DNA of 64,000 bases from Blastopirellula marina DSM 3645 (GTDB lineage: Bacteria; Planctomycetota; Planctomycetia; Pirellulales; Pirellulaceae), in assembly GCF_000153105.1 (NCBI RefSeq), contig NZ_CH672376.1, positions 2,563,136 through 2,627,135 of the forward strand. Reading direction: 5' to 3'. The translations under genes were made by a program, and so were the position numbers. This document shows positions 36,434-46,198 of the stretch, piece by piece. The first letter of the stretch is position 1; each line of letters begins with the position of its first letter. Below the pieces are notes generated by a model. That model ran no database searches, was not told the origin of the DNA, and saw nothing but the letters and a program-made list of their open reading frames with translations.

Positions 36434-37852
36434 ATGTCTTACGAACCGACCCAAGTCGCGGATATGACCGCGGGTGAAATGACGGTCCTGTTTGAAACGG
36501 GCGAACTTTCGCCGGTAGAAGCCGCTCAGGCCTGTCTGCAGCGCGTGCATGACCATAATCCAAAAGTGAACGCCTACAACCTGCTCAACGAAGAACTGAC
36601 CTTCGAGGCCGCTCGCTATTCGGAAGAGCGGTGGCGATTGGGAACGCCGCTGGGCCCCATCGACGGCGTTCCCGTCGCGGTAAAAGATATCTTTCTCACG
36701 CAAGGTTGGCCAAATCGCAAAGGTTCGCTCTTAACATCGGCCGAACCGCAAACCGTCGACGCTCCGGCGATCGCCGCGCTGCGCCGCAATGGGTTCGTCC
36801 CTTTGGGGCGCACGACAACGCCCGAGTTTGGTTGGAAAGGAGTGACCGACAACCCGCTGGACGGCGTTACCTGCAACCCGTGGGATCCGACCAAAGTTTC
36901 TGGCGGATCGAGCGGCGGCAGCGGCGCCGCTGTCGCATTGGGGATGGGTCCGTTGGCCTTGGGGACTGACGCCGGCGGTTCGATTCGCATTCCGGCCGGC
37001 TTTTGCGGCGTCGTCGGTTTTAAGCCGACGCACGGCTTGTGCCCGATGTGGCCGCCGAGCGCCTTCGATCCATTGGCCCACGTCGGGCCGATGACCTGGA
37101 CCGTGGCCGATAACGCGCTGTTGCTTGACGTGTTGGCCGAACCCGACCCGCGTGACGTCACGTTGCCTGCGAATCAGGTTTCGTTCCGCGACGCATTGGA
37201 AGATGCCAACGTGGCGGGCCTGCGGATCGCGTTCAGTGCGAACTTCGGCTTTGTTGACGTCGATCCCGAAGTCGCTGCGGCCGTAGCGGCGGCGGCGAGC
37301 CAGTTTGAAGAAGCTGGCGCGATCGTCGAAACCTGCGATCCCGGTTTTTCAGATCCGTTGGAAGCGTTCAATCGGCTCTTCTACGCAGGCGCCGCGAACG
37401 CGCTGCGAGATATTGGCGCCGAAGATCGCCAAAAGATGGATCCCAACCTGATCCATGTCGCCGAGTGGGCCACCGGACTGAGCCTGTTGGAATTTATGCA
37501 AGCCCGCAATGAACGAGCTGCTCTCATCGAGCGCATGAGCAAGTTCCATCAAAAGTGGGATCTGTTGTTAACCCCTTCGCTGCCGATTCCCGCGTTTGAC
37601 GCCGGGCTCGAAGTTCCCCAAGGCTGGCCGCACGAGCGTTGGCCAACTTGGACGCCGTTTACCTACCCGTTCAATATGACCGGGCAACCGGCGATTTCGG
37701 TTCCGTGCGGATTCACCAAGTCAGGGCTGCCGATCGGTTTGCAGATCGTCGGGCCGCGACATGCAGATGTCGCCGTGATTCAGGCCGCCCATTTCTATCA
37801 GCAGACTCGACCACTGACGTCGATTCGTCCCGCTTGGATCGGTTCAACCTAA
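36434..37852 (+). CDS. Amidase-signature hydrolase
   Basis: This encodes 472 residues. The catalytic triad of the amidase signature family is complete: Lys84 in VPVAVKDIF, cis-Ser159 in GGSSGGSGAAVALG, and nucleophile Ser183 in GTDAGGSIRIPAGFCG. The 75- and 24-residue spacing equals that of GatA. The substrate-binding C-terminal part WTPFTYPFNMTGQPAISVPCGF is typical of general amidases more than of GatA, and no gatB or gatC is near. It hydrolyses an amide or carbamate in the cytoplasm. ATG 36434 is six codons inside a longer open frame. The stop codon overlaps the convergent rsmA stop by two bases. Confidence 0.92.
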   Translation: MSYEPTQVADMTAGEMTVLFETGELSPVEAAQACLQRVHDHNPKVNAYNLLNEELTFEAARYSEERWRLGTPLGPIDGVPVAVKDIFLTQGWPNRKGSLLTSAEPQTVDAPAIAALRRNGFVPLGRTTTPEFGWKGVTDNPLDGVTCNPWDPTKVSGGSSGGSGAAVALGMGPLALGTDAGGSIRIPAGFCGVVGFKPTHGLCPMWPPSAFDPLAHVGPMTWTVADNALLLDVLAEPDPRDVTLPANQVSFRDALEDANVAGLRIAFSANFGFVDVDPEVAAAVAAAASQFEEAGAIVETCDPGFSDPLEAFNRLFYAGAANALRDIGAEDRQKMDPNLIHVAEWATGLSLLEFMQARNERAALIERMSKFHQKWDLLLTPSLPIPAFDAGLEVPQGWPHERWPTWTPFTYPFNMTGQPAISVPCGFTKSGLPIGLQIVGPRHADVAVIQAAHFYQQTRPLTSIRPAWIGST

Positions 37853-38760
37853 CCCACCGCTTGCAGCTTCAAGCGAAACATTTCGCTCATCGCCAGCACT
37901 TCGTCCGGGGTGAACTGCTCGGCTCGCGCATCGGGTTGCAGACCGTTCTCGGCGATCACTTCGTCGACCTGGGTTTTGGTGAGTTGCTCTTTGAAGGCGC
38001 TCATCAGCACGCTGCGGAGAAACTTGCGGCGATGGAAAAAGATCGCGCGGGTAAAGTGATGAAAGAACTCGCGGTCCGGTATCCGGCCGCGCAGTTCATC
38101 GTCGACCTGAAGATGAATAATGGCCGAGTCAATTTTCGGACGGGGCCAAAAGACGCCTGGTCCCATGATCCGGACGATCTCGCAGCGGCATTGTGATTGC
38201 ATCCAAATGCTGAGCGCGCCGTAGTCCTTGGTGCTGGGGACGGCGATGATGCGCTCGGCGACTTCCTTCTGGATCGTCACCGTCATCGAAAACGGCGTGA
38301 TCTCGCTACGCAACAGATTGGACAAAATCGGCGTCGCGACGTTGTACGGCAAGTTCGCGACCAATTTCAGCCGGCTGTCGGGGATCTCGGCCAGCTTTTC
38401 CTTGATCGTCTCCATCACCTCAGGACGAAACGCGTTTTTGTTTTTCAGAACGTCAAACTGCAGCATCGTGACGTTGTCGAACTCGAACAGTTCTTCGGAC
38501 GCCAACGTGAATAGATGCTCGTCGATCTCGACCGTGATCACGTGCCCTGCTGCGGCCGCCATGCGCGTGGTCAACGATCCGGTGCCGGTGCCGATTTCCA
38601 ATACGACATCTTGCGGCCCCAGATCGGCCGAGCTGACGATCATATCGAGCAAATTCATGTCGATCAAAAAGTTCTGACCATGCTTCGAAACCGGGCGAAG
38701 GCCGACTTCACGAAATCGCTTGGTCAAAAAGGAGATCGTCTGATTCTGAAATTTAGGCAT
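37849..38760 (-). CDS. rsmA: 16S rRNA dimethyladenosine transferase
   Basis: This encodes 303 residues. It dimethylates the two adjacent adenines of the helix 45 loop in 16S rRNA, using SAM. The family marks are present: RPVSKHGQNFLID near the N-terminus, the SAM-binding VLEIGTGTGSLTTRMA, and the catalytic NLPYNVATP (NLPY). The C-terminal helical domain FHRRKFLRSVLMSAFKEQL completes it. The frame begins 26 codons earlier, but ATG 38760 (MPKFQNQTISFLTKRF) gives the normal length. It lies 37 bp downstream of ribE on the same strand and is probably transcribed with it. Confidence 0.95.
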   Translation of the reverse strand: MPKFQNQTISFLTKRFREVGLRPVSKHGQNFLIDMNLLDMIVSSADLGPQDVVLEIGTGTGSLTTRMAAAAGHVITVEIDEHLFTLASEELFEFDNVTMLQFDVLKNKNAFRPEVMETIKEKLAEIPDSRLKLVANLPYNVATPILSNLLRSEITPFSMTVTIQKEVAERIIAVPSTKDYGALSIWMQSQCRCEIVRIMGPGVFWPRPKIDSAIIHLQVDDELRGRIPDREFFHHFTRAIFFHRRKFLRSVLMSAFKEQLTKTQVDEVIAENGLQPDARAEQFTPDEVLAMSEMFRLKLQAVG

Positions 38761-38797
38761 GCGTAAGGCGGTATTTCCGCCGAGTAAAAGTAGCGGC

Positions 38798-39400
38798 TTA
38801 AGAACTGGCGGCGGCGCCGCGCAGTTGTCGCTCGACATATTTGGCGAGCAAATCGGTCTCGATATTCACAGCGTCTCCCACTTGGCGCCCGCCCAGCGTC
38901 GTTACCGACAACGTATGCGGAATCAGCGCGACGCTAAAACGTTCGTCCTCGACATCGACCAGCGTCAAGCTGACGCCGTCAACCGCGACCGAACCTTTTG
39001 CGGCCATCTGCAGCGCCAGCTCCGGCGCAACGCGAAACCAAAACTTCGACCACTCGGCGTCGTCCTGGCGCTGGTCGACCTGCCCTACTCCGTCGACATG
39101 ACCGGTGACGTAATGTCCGCCGAGTCGATCCCCGGCGCGCAGCGCTCGCTCGAGATTGACTGCGTCGCCGCCTGCGAGTCGGCCGAGGTTGGTTTTGCTC
39201 AACGTTTCTTCGCCCGCTTCGAAAGCCAACTGCGATCCCGACATCTCAATCACGGTCAAACAGCAGCCGTTGATCGCGACGCTGTCGCCGATCGCGGCGC
39301 CTTCGGCGACCAGTCCGCACTCGACCAGCATCAAAACGCCGGGGCCCTGCCGCGTGACGGCGACGATCGAGCCGAGCGTTTCGACAAGTCCCGTAAACAT
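38798..39400 (-). CDS. ribE: Riboflavin synthase alpha chain
   Basis: This encodes 200 residues. It converts two 6,7-dimethyl-8-ribityllumazine molecules to riboflavin plus the pyrimidine precursor. The invariant N-terminus MFTGLVE fixes the start at 39400 even though the frame opens 30 codons earlier. Two similar lumazine-binding halves are visible: AIGDSVAINGCCLTV with GGHYVTGHVDGVG, and KGSVAVDGVSLTLV. The two halves correspond to the family's internal duplication. No FMN riboswitch signature was seen in the 300 bp upstream. Confidence 0.96.
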   Translation of the reverse strand: MFTGLVETLGSIVAVTRQGPGVLMLVECGLVAEGAAIGDSVAINGCCLTVIEMSGSQLAFEAGEETLSKTNLGRLAGGDAVNLERALRAGDRLGGHYVTGHVDGVGQVDQRQDDAEWSKFWFRVAPELALQMAAKGSVAVDGVSLTLVDVEDERFSVALIPHTLSVTTLGGRQVGDAVNIETDLLAKYVERQLRGAAASS

Positions 39401-39508
39401 GAGCAATCGCCTTCCGAGTGGATCAAGGTGGAAAATCAGCGCCGCAATCGCAGCGCAGCGGCGACAGACAGCTTTGGCGGTGAGACGCACCGTCGCTAAT
39501 GAATGTAG

Positions 39509-40987
<1,479 letters not shown>

Positions 40988-41023
40988 GCGGCTGCATTGC
41001 GAACAGTGCGAAAAAAAAGAAAG

Positions 41024-41055
41024 AGGCGCCGGTCCTAATGATCGGCGCCTTTTTT
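41024..41055 (+). terminator. Rho-independent terminator of eno
   Basis: AGGCGCCG and CGGCGCCT form an 8-bp stem with an 11-base loop, followed by five T. It lies 37 bp after the eno stop, with an A-run before the stem that could let it also serve the convergent gene. Confidence 0.88.
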
Positions 41056-41086
41056 GTTTCTTGAAGTTCGAGAACGCCGCGCGTCG

Positions 41087-41689
41087 TCACCGCTGAAATT
41101 TGGACGGTATTCCAGGCGACTCCTTCCAAGGCGCCGTACTAGGAGTGGCCATGGACTGGCGAACGCCGCGTGGGTTGGTTTCCGTCGCTTCGCTGATTAC
41201 AGGGCGAACCAGAATAACGAGCGATCGCGATTCCGAAAGCTTCACCGTCCGACCTTGGGGCGGCTGTTGCGCCGCTAGCTTCGGATCGATCTCAGCGCCT
41301 TGCAGCGTCATTCGCAGGTCGACCGTCTCCTGATGCACGAGCGTAACTCCGGCCTCGTTTTCAATTTCCTCGCTCCGATGAAGCGTCGCCTGCAATTGGA
41401 TTTGGCCGTTGGCGCTGGGGCGAAAGATCCCTTCAAACCGTATGCCTGTTCTCAGTGGAGGCCCAGCGAACTGCGGATCAGCTGGCAAGGCGGGAGAAAT
41501 GTCGAGCAAGAACGGGTGATTGACCAGAGTCTGAATCGTCGGCCGAGCCAGGTAATCAGGACGCTCGCTGGTTGGCGACGTTCCCAACAGCTCTAGGTGA
41601 ATCTCGTATAACCCTTTGTGATTGTTCGCCGCTAAAAGTTGCGACGTCGTCAAAACCGCCAGCAGAATCGCGAGAGCGTATCGAAGCAT
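41087..41689 (-). CDS. Secreted protein, paralogue of the protein at 43.5-44.0 kb
   Basis: This encodes 200 residues with a signal peptide (YALAILLAVLTTSQLLAA). The mature part begins LYEIHLELLGTSP and then LARPTIQTLVNHPFLLDISPALPADPQFAGPPLRTGIRFEGIFRPSANGQIQLQ. This aligns with the protein at 43491-43958 (LAEPKVMATVGRKFSYL, then IPPDPKFGGEGLEFGTRMDGIIRTNTDGQAQMLL). They are clear paralogues on the same strand, now separated by an IS element. The C-terminal tail (residues about 165-200) is specific to this copy. The function is unknown. Confidence 0.7.
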   Translation of the reverse strand: MLRYALAILLAVLTTSQLLAANNHKGLYEIHLELLGTSPTSERPDYLARPTIQTLVNHPFLLDISPALPADPQFAGPPLRTGIRFEGIFRPSANGQIQLQATLHRSEEIENEAGVTLVHQETVDLRMTLQGAEIDPKLAAQQPPQGRTVKLSESRSLVILVRPVISEATETNPRGVRQSMATPSTAPWKESPGIPSKFQR

Positions 41690-41811
41690 CGTTGCATCCT
41701 TGTCGTTCGGATCAGGCTAGAGCGGTTGCCTGCTAGCCAATTCATTATTGATTTTCCACCGATAGCAAGCGCGGAAGCGGAGACAGTGGGACAAGGCGCC
41801 CCTATATCGAC

Positions 41812-41893
41812 ATCAGCCGCACGGCGTTAGCCGCGGTTTCTTGTATTCCTATTCCGTCGACGATACGTTCCTGTCAGAAACCGCGGCTAACGC
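41812..41893. repeat. Palindromic repeat, left part (interrupted by IS)
   Basis: The left arm (ATCAGCCGCACGGCGTTAGC and on through CGCGGTTTC) pairs with a right arm that starts at 41875 (CAGAAACCGCGGCTAACGC) and resumes after the IS element at 43422-43433 (CGTGCGGCTGAT). With the IS and one target copy removed, the element is 94 bp with arms of about 30 bp. It is probably a REP- or MITE-type repeat that served as IS target. Confidence 0.75.
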
Positions 41894-43413
41894 CCAATGC
41901 CGCTTACTTTGACGAAATCCTAGCCGCGATTTGGTTTGGGTACGAGATTTGCGCCAAGTTGAGAGATTTGATTTCTCTGTCACAATGGCGGCAAGTCATG
42001 ATTGCACCTCCCAGCCTGCCTGATTCGCCCGAAGAGCAGTTTGTCGCCGCCAGAACTTTGCTCAGTGAGATTCTGCGCGTTCCGCAAATCGAGGCGATCG
42101 TTGATTTTGATGATCGACCTAACACCAAGATGGTCTACACCCAGGCCGTCACCATTTGGCTGTTGATTTTGCAACGACTTCGCGGCGGCGCATCGCTGCA
42201 AACGGTCGTCTCGGAAGCGGTCGAGCATCAAGCCGATCTATTTCCTGACAATAAGCGGGTCCATGAAGGCACGTTGGGGGAGAACACCTCCTCGTTTAGC
42301 GCCGCACGCAAACGCCTGCCGCTGGATGCGATCGAAAGGTTCTCGCGATGCGTTTGCGATCATCTCGGACGGACCGTCGAGCCTGTTTTCGATGATCGAC
42401 GCGTGTTCATCATCGACGGGACCACGATCACGCTACCGCCAACGCCTGTTCTGAAGAAGGCGTTTCCGCCGGCGACCAACCAGCTTGGCGAAACGGTTTG
42501 GCCAGTCGCGATGCTGATGGTGGCCGCCGAGATGCAAACCGGCTGCATCTTAGTTCCCAAGATCGATCCCATGTACGGCCCGAACAATTCCAGCGAGGCC
42601 AAGCAAGCACGCGAGATTGTCGGCGACCTGCCCAGTCGCAGTATCGTTTTAGCGGACAGCTGTTTCGGGATCTTCAGCGTGGCCCATCACACGCGAGCCG
42701 CCGGGCACGATTTTCTGTTTCGTCTGTCGATGCTACGGTTAAAAGCGCATCGCAAGAAAGCCGAGCTCATCGATCAAGGCGAAGGCTATAAGAGCTGCCG
42801 CTTGACCTGGCGTCCCTCGGCCAAGGAACGCAACACCAATCCCGACTTGCCAGCGGACGCTTCCTTGGATGTATTTCTGCACGAAGTCGAACTGGAAGAC
42901 GGGGCGACGTTGGCGCTGGTGACGTCAATGAGCTTCGACGCGTTGTGCTTGGCGGAGCTTTACCGTCGGCGTTACGACATTGAATTCGATATTCGCGATT
43001 TAAAGGTGACAATGGATACGGAGAACCTGCGCGCCAAAAGCGTCGAGATGGTAATGAAAGAGTTGATGGGTTCCGTAATTGCGTACAACTTGGTGTCGCA
43101 ACTTCGTCGCGGCGCCGCGAAGCTGGCCCGAGTCGAGCCGCGACGACTGAGCTTCACCGGAGTCTGGGTGAGCTTTCAAGTCCAACTGCTGGGCAGGTCA
43201 TGCGAAACATTCGAACAGTGGAGCAAGGCATTTACGAAAGCCTTGGTCAGCGCGTCGAAGCGAAGACTCCCCAATCGCAAGTCGCCGCGCAGCTACCCTC
43301 GCGTCGCCCATCCTCGCCGCGCAAAGACGACGAAGTTTCAAAAGTCACTCCGCAAAAAAACAAAATCACCTGACCCGCCACCCCCTGAATAGCCACAAAG
43401 TAAGCGGCATTGG
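41894..43413. mobile_element. IS4-family insertion sequence, complete
   Basis: The element is 1520 bp. Perfect 18-bp terminal inverted repeats CCAATGCCGCTTACTTTG (41894-41911) and its complement (43396-43413) enclose one transposase gene. GCTAACGC occurs directly outside both ends (41886-41893 and 43414-43421), an 8-bp target duplication. The intact repeats and open frame suggest a recent, possibly active insertion. Confidence 0.9.
41998..43392 (+). CDS. IS4-family DDE transposase
   Basis: This encodes 464 residues. The DDE residues are visible: first Asp in RVFIIDGTTITLP, second Asp in SIVLADSCFGIFS, and Glu in the IS4 signature YRRRYDIEFDIRDLK, which satisfies Y-(2)-R-(3)-E-(6)-K. The N-terminal part is helical and the C-terminal tail is basic (RRLPNRKSPRSYPRVAHPRR). 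ATG 41998 is the likely start; in-frame TTG 41959 would add 13 residues. The stop lies close to the right inverted repeat, so the gene fills the element. It catalyses cut-and-paste movement of the element. Confidence 0.92.
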   Translation: MIAPPSLPDSPEEQFVAARTLLSEILRVPQIEAIVDFDDRPNTKMVYTQAVTIWLLILQRLRGGASLQTVVSEAVEHQADLFPDNKRVHEGTLGENTSSFSAARKRLPLDAIERFSRCVCDHLGRTVEPVFDDRRVFIIDGTTITLPPTPVLKKAFPPATNQLGETVWPVAMLMVAAEMQTGCILVPKIDPMYGPNNSSEAKQAREIVGDLPSRSIVLADSCFGIFSVAHHTRAAGHDFLFRLSMLRLKAHRKKAELIDQGEGYKSCRLTWRPSAKERNTNPDLPADASLDVFLHEVELEDGATLALVTSMSFDALCLAELYRRRYDIEFDIRDLKVTMDTENLRAKSVEMVMKELMGSVIAYNLVSQLRRGAAKLARVEPRRLSFTGVWVSFQVQLLGRSCETFEQWSKAFTKALVSASKRRLPNRKSPRSYPRVAHPRRAKTTKFQKSLRKKTKSPDPPPPE

Positions 43414-43490
43414 GCTAACGCCGTGCGGCTGATTCTGACGGAGAAGCCGGAGCGAAGGGGGACGATTCGTTTGGCTTGTTGAAAAACGCT

Positions 43491-43958
43491 CTAATCGCCG
43501 ACGGGTTCAACCCGCAGTTTGAGCGTGCAATTGGGGGCGAGCTTGACCTCTTTTTCTTGGGCTTGCGAGAGATTGAGTCGCACCTTGCAGATGCGCCCCG
43601 CTACTACTTCTGCATCCGTTTCCTTCCCGGAAACATTTTCGGTAAGTTGGAAGATCAGCAACATTTGCGCTTGCCCGTCGGTGTTCGTGCGAATGATGCC
43701 GTCCATACGCGTCCCAAATTCCAGCCCCTCGCCGCCGAATTTGGGATCGGGTGGAATCTCACCGCCGGAGAGATACGAAAACTTTCTGCCGACTGTCGCC
43801 ATCACTTTCGGTTCGGCCAAGATCTTGGCCGGCGGTTGCTCGCCCCGTAATTCGTAGAAGGTGGCCGTTATGATGTACTGTTGCGGCGCTTGGGCGAGCA
43901 GAAATCGTGGAGCGGCTAGCACGGCCAAAGCGCAAACGGCGAGCGGTAACAAACGCAT
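43491..43958 (-). CDS. Secreted protein, paralogue of the protein at 41.1-41.7 kb
   Basis: This encodes 155 residues with a signal peptide (RLLPLAVCALAVLAAPRFLLAQ). It contains the shared segment LAEPKVMATVGRKFSYL, EIPPDPKFGGEGLEFGTRMDGIIRTNTDGQAQMLLIFQLTEN and a C-terminal beta pattern KLAPNCTLKLRVEPVG. ATG 43958 gives the signal peptide at the very start; the longer open frame overlaps the divergent gene's promoter. It is divergent from the membrane-protein pair at 44089. The function is unknown. Confidence 0.72.
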   Translation of the reverse strand: MRLLPLAVCALAVLAAPRFLLAQAPQQYIITATFYELRGEQPPAKILAEPKVMATVGRKFSYLSGGEIPPDPKFGGEGLEFGTRMDGIIRTNTDGQAQMLLIFQLTENVSGKETDAEVVAGRICKVRLNLSQAQEKEVKLAPNCTLKLRVEPVGD

Positions 43959-44075
43959 ACGAAGACTCCGTCGAGAGCGAACAGACGACATTGCCGACAG
44001 CGTAGGCAATTCGGCCCCCCAAGTCTGCGCCGGTTGGGGCGCCTGCAATTTCGACCCTGTTTCGCGCTTGCCGTG

Positions 44076-44081
44076 TATAAT
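44076..44081 (+). promoter_or_regulatory. -10 box TATAAT immediately before a start codon
   Basis: A perfect TATAAT ends seven bases before ATG 44089, so transcription starting at the usual distance would begin at or next to the A of the start codon, giving a leaderless mRNA. A weak -35-like TCGACC lies 19 bp upstream. There is no ribosome-binding site. Confidence 0.5.
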
Positions 44082-44088
44082 CGCTTCT

Positions 44089-44439
44089 ATGGAAAAGCAG
44101 CTGACCCCGATCGCCGATTCTCCCTGGTTTTGGCTCTATCTGTTCGCCATGTGCGCGTTGGCCGGCGGATTGGTGATGGCGCCCAAGTATGGGGCGCGGC
44201 AAGCGACCCTCGAAAAGCAGCATCAGGCTCGACAGCGAGCCGAACAGATTCGCCAAGGGATCACGCCGGAGGGAGAAATCTCCAGCGCCGGCAATACGCT
44301 GATTGATCTACGGCCGATCTATCTGGTGCTGTTGGTGTTGGTGAGCGTCGGTTGGGCGCGGCTGTGGTGGACGCGGTGGGTTTCTACTTCACAGAACGCA
44401 ACCTCGGCAAGGGGAACGTCACATGAGCATCCTGTTTGA
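44089..44439 (+). CDS. Small membrane protein
   Basis: This encodes 116 residues. Two hydrophobic helices (FWLYLFAMCALAGGLVMA and YLVLLVLVSVGWARLWW) flank a hydrophilic helix rich in Gln and Arg (KQHQARQRAEQIRQG). The start at ATG 44089 is supported by the -10 box directly upstream; the longer open frame would run through the promoter. It overlaps the next gene by 17 bp and is therefore co-transcribed with it. No family was recognised. Confidence 0.7.
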   Translation: MEKQLTPIADSPWFWLYLFAMCALAGGLVMAPKYGARQATLEKQHQARQRAEQIRQGITPEGEISSAGNTLIDLRPIYLVLLVLVSVGWARLWWTRWVSTSQNATSARGTSHEHPV

Positions 44440-44986
44440 GCAGCAAACGACCATTCTGGTGATTGGTCTCATCGGCGCCGCGGTAATCGCCGGTTGTCTG
44501 GTGCAGACCGGCAAAAAGATGTTCATCCCGGTCTTCTTTTTATGGATCGCGATGATTGCCTGTGCGTCGCTGATGGAGATGTCGATCGTCACGCCGACCG
44601 AAAAGGTCCGCGACTCGGTCCACTATTTCGGCGCCGTCCTGCAAAGCAACAACAAGGCGAAAGTGTTGGAGACGATCACCGACATTCGCCCCGAGATGAA
44701 ACGCCGCGCGAGCTTCATCCTGGATACCGTCGAACTCGATAGCGTCAGCATCAAAGACCCGATCGAAGTTATCTTCTTCGACGCTCCCCAAACGCATTGC
44801 CACGCCAAGTTCAACATTGTCGTCACCGGCCGATTGAAAAAGGGGGGCTACGGCGGCGGAGATCGCTTCGCCTCGTTTCTGGTCTTGGACATGATCCAAG
44901 AAGAAGACGGCAAATGGCGCGTCGCTGGCTACGAGGCGTACGATCCGCGCGGTGAACAAGCTGGCCGGCTGGTCGAACCAATCTAG
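44423..44986 (+). CDS. Membrane protein with NTF2-like extracytoplasmic domain
   Basis: This encodes 187 residues. Two N-terminal helices (TTILVIGLIGAAVIAGCLV and FIPVFFLWIAMIACASLM) are followed by a soluble domain with the order helix-helix-beta sheet: EKVRDSVHYFGAVLQSNNKAKVLETI, then strands VELDSVSIKDPIEVIFF, HAKFNIVVTGRL, ASFLVLDMIQEEDGKWRVAGYEA. That arrangement resembles an NTF2-like fold. ATG 44423 overlaps the previous gene. The role is unknown, though the pair probably forms one membrane unit. Confidence 0.7.
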   Translation: MSILFEQQTTILVIGLIGAAVIAGCLVQTGKKMFIPVFFLWIAMIACASLMEMSIVTPTEKVRDSVHYFGAVLQSNNKAKVLETITDIRPEMKRRASFILDTVELDSVSIKDPIEVIFFDAPQTHCHAKFNIVVTGRLKKGGYGGGDRFASFLVLDMIQEEDGKWRVAGYEAYDPRGEQAGRLVEPI

Positions 44987-45011
44987 CGCGAGTGATATCG
45001 CCCCAAGGTAG

Positions 45012-45029
45012 GTCAGGCCTCGGCCTGAC
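45012..45029. terminator. Hairpin after the membrane-protein pair
   Basis: GTCAGGCC-TC-GGCCTGAC is a perfect 8-bp stem, 25 bp past the stop of the membrane-protein gene. It stands at the left edge of the palindromic repeat array and may itself be a fragment of such an element. Confidence 0.5.
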
Positions 45030-45063
45030 GAAGCGCAAAAGCATCGGTCCGACCACAAAAATC

Positions 45064-46101
45064 GTAGGGTGGGTGGAGCAAAACCGCGCTCGATTTGACC
45101 ATCACCAATCGACATGACCGGTTTGCGCAACCCACCGAACCTGCTCGTCAGCATGGCGGCATTGGTGGGTTGCGCAAGCGGTGATGTTGTTCGAAATTGG
45201 TGGCCGGATATCGCTTGCTCCACCCACCCTACATCTCTTGACGAAGCGCACGGACCCCGGGTCAACTACAAAAATCGTAGGGTGGGTGGAGCAAAACCGC
45301 GCTCGATTTCACCATCGCCAATCGACATGACCGGTTTGCGCAACCCACCAGAACCTGCTCGTCAGCATGGCGGCATTGGTGGGTTGCGCAAGCGGTGATG
45401 TGGTTCGAAATTGGTGGTCGGAAATCGCTTGCTCCACCCACCCTACATCTCTGAGCAGCCCGCCAAAAATTGTCTCTTGACGAAGCGCACGGACCCCGGG
45501 TCAACTACAAAAATCGTAGGGTGGGTGGAGCAAAACCGCGATCGATTTGACCATCACCAATCGACATGACCGGTTTGCGCAACCCACCGAACCTGCTCGT
45601 TAACCTGGCGCATTGGTGGGTTGCGCAAGCGGTGATGTTGTTCGAAATTGGTGGCCGGAAATCGCTTGCTCCACCCACCCTACATCTCTGAGCAGCCCGC
45701 CAAAAATTGTCTCTTGACGAAGCGCACGGACCCCGGGTCAACTACAAAAATCGTAGGGTGGGTGCAGCAAAACCGCGATCGATTTCACCATCGCCAACCA
45801 ACACGACCGGTTTGCGTAACCCACCAGAACCTGCTTGAGAACCGATCATTGGTGGGTTGCGCAAGCGGTGATGTTGTTCGAAATTGGTGGTCGGAAATCG
45901 CTTGCTCCACCCACCCTACATCTCTAAGCAGCCCGCCAAAAATTGTCTCTTGACGAAGCGCACGGACCCCGGGTCAACTACAAAAATCGTAGGGTGGGTG
46001 GAGCAAAACCGCGCTCGATTTGACCATCACCAATCGACATGACCGGTTTGCGCAACCCACCGAACCTGCTCGTCAGCATGGCGGCATTGGTGGGTTGCGC
46101 A
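45064..46101. repeat. Five-copy array of nested palindromic repeats
   Basis: Units lie at 45064-45232, 45277-45446, 45516-45683, 45753-45919 and 45989-46101 (the last truncated). Each full unit is 167-170 bp and starts GTAGGGTGGGTGGAGCA (GTGCAGCA in the fourth) and ends with its complement TGCTCCACCCACCCTAC. Inside lies a second palindrome, TGCGCAACCCACC against GGTGGGTTGCGCA. The spacers are also repeated: three of 69 bp, and the first of 44 bp lacking a 25-bp block. No credible gene lies in the array. The whole 44987-46198 region is otherwise empty. Confidence 0.9.
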
Positions 46102-46198
46102 AAAGGAAACTCTAATTATTCCCCGACAATTGGTTGGGGACGCTCTGCGCGCACTTCTGTCGAATCTACTTCTCTACTCTCAAAATGAGGCGACTCCC

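Noticed and set aside
45262-45741. Two near-identical minus-strand open frames in the palindrome array
   Set aside because: They are translations of the repeat unit itself and share sequence only because the repeat is duplicated; no start signal.
45064-46101. CRISPR array
   Set aside because: Units are about 170 bp with conserved spacers and internal palindromes; CRISPR repeats are short with unique spacers, and no cas genes are near.
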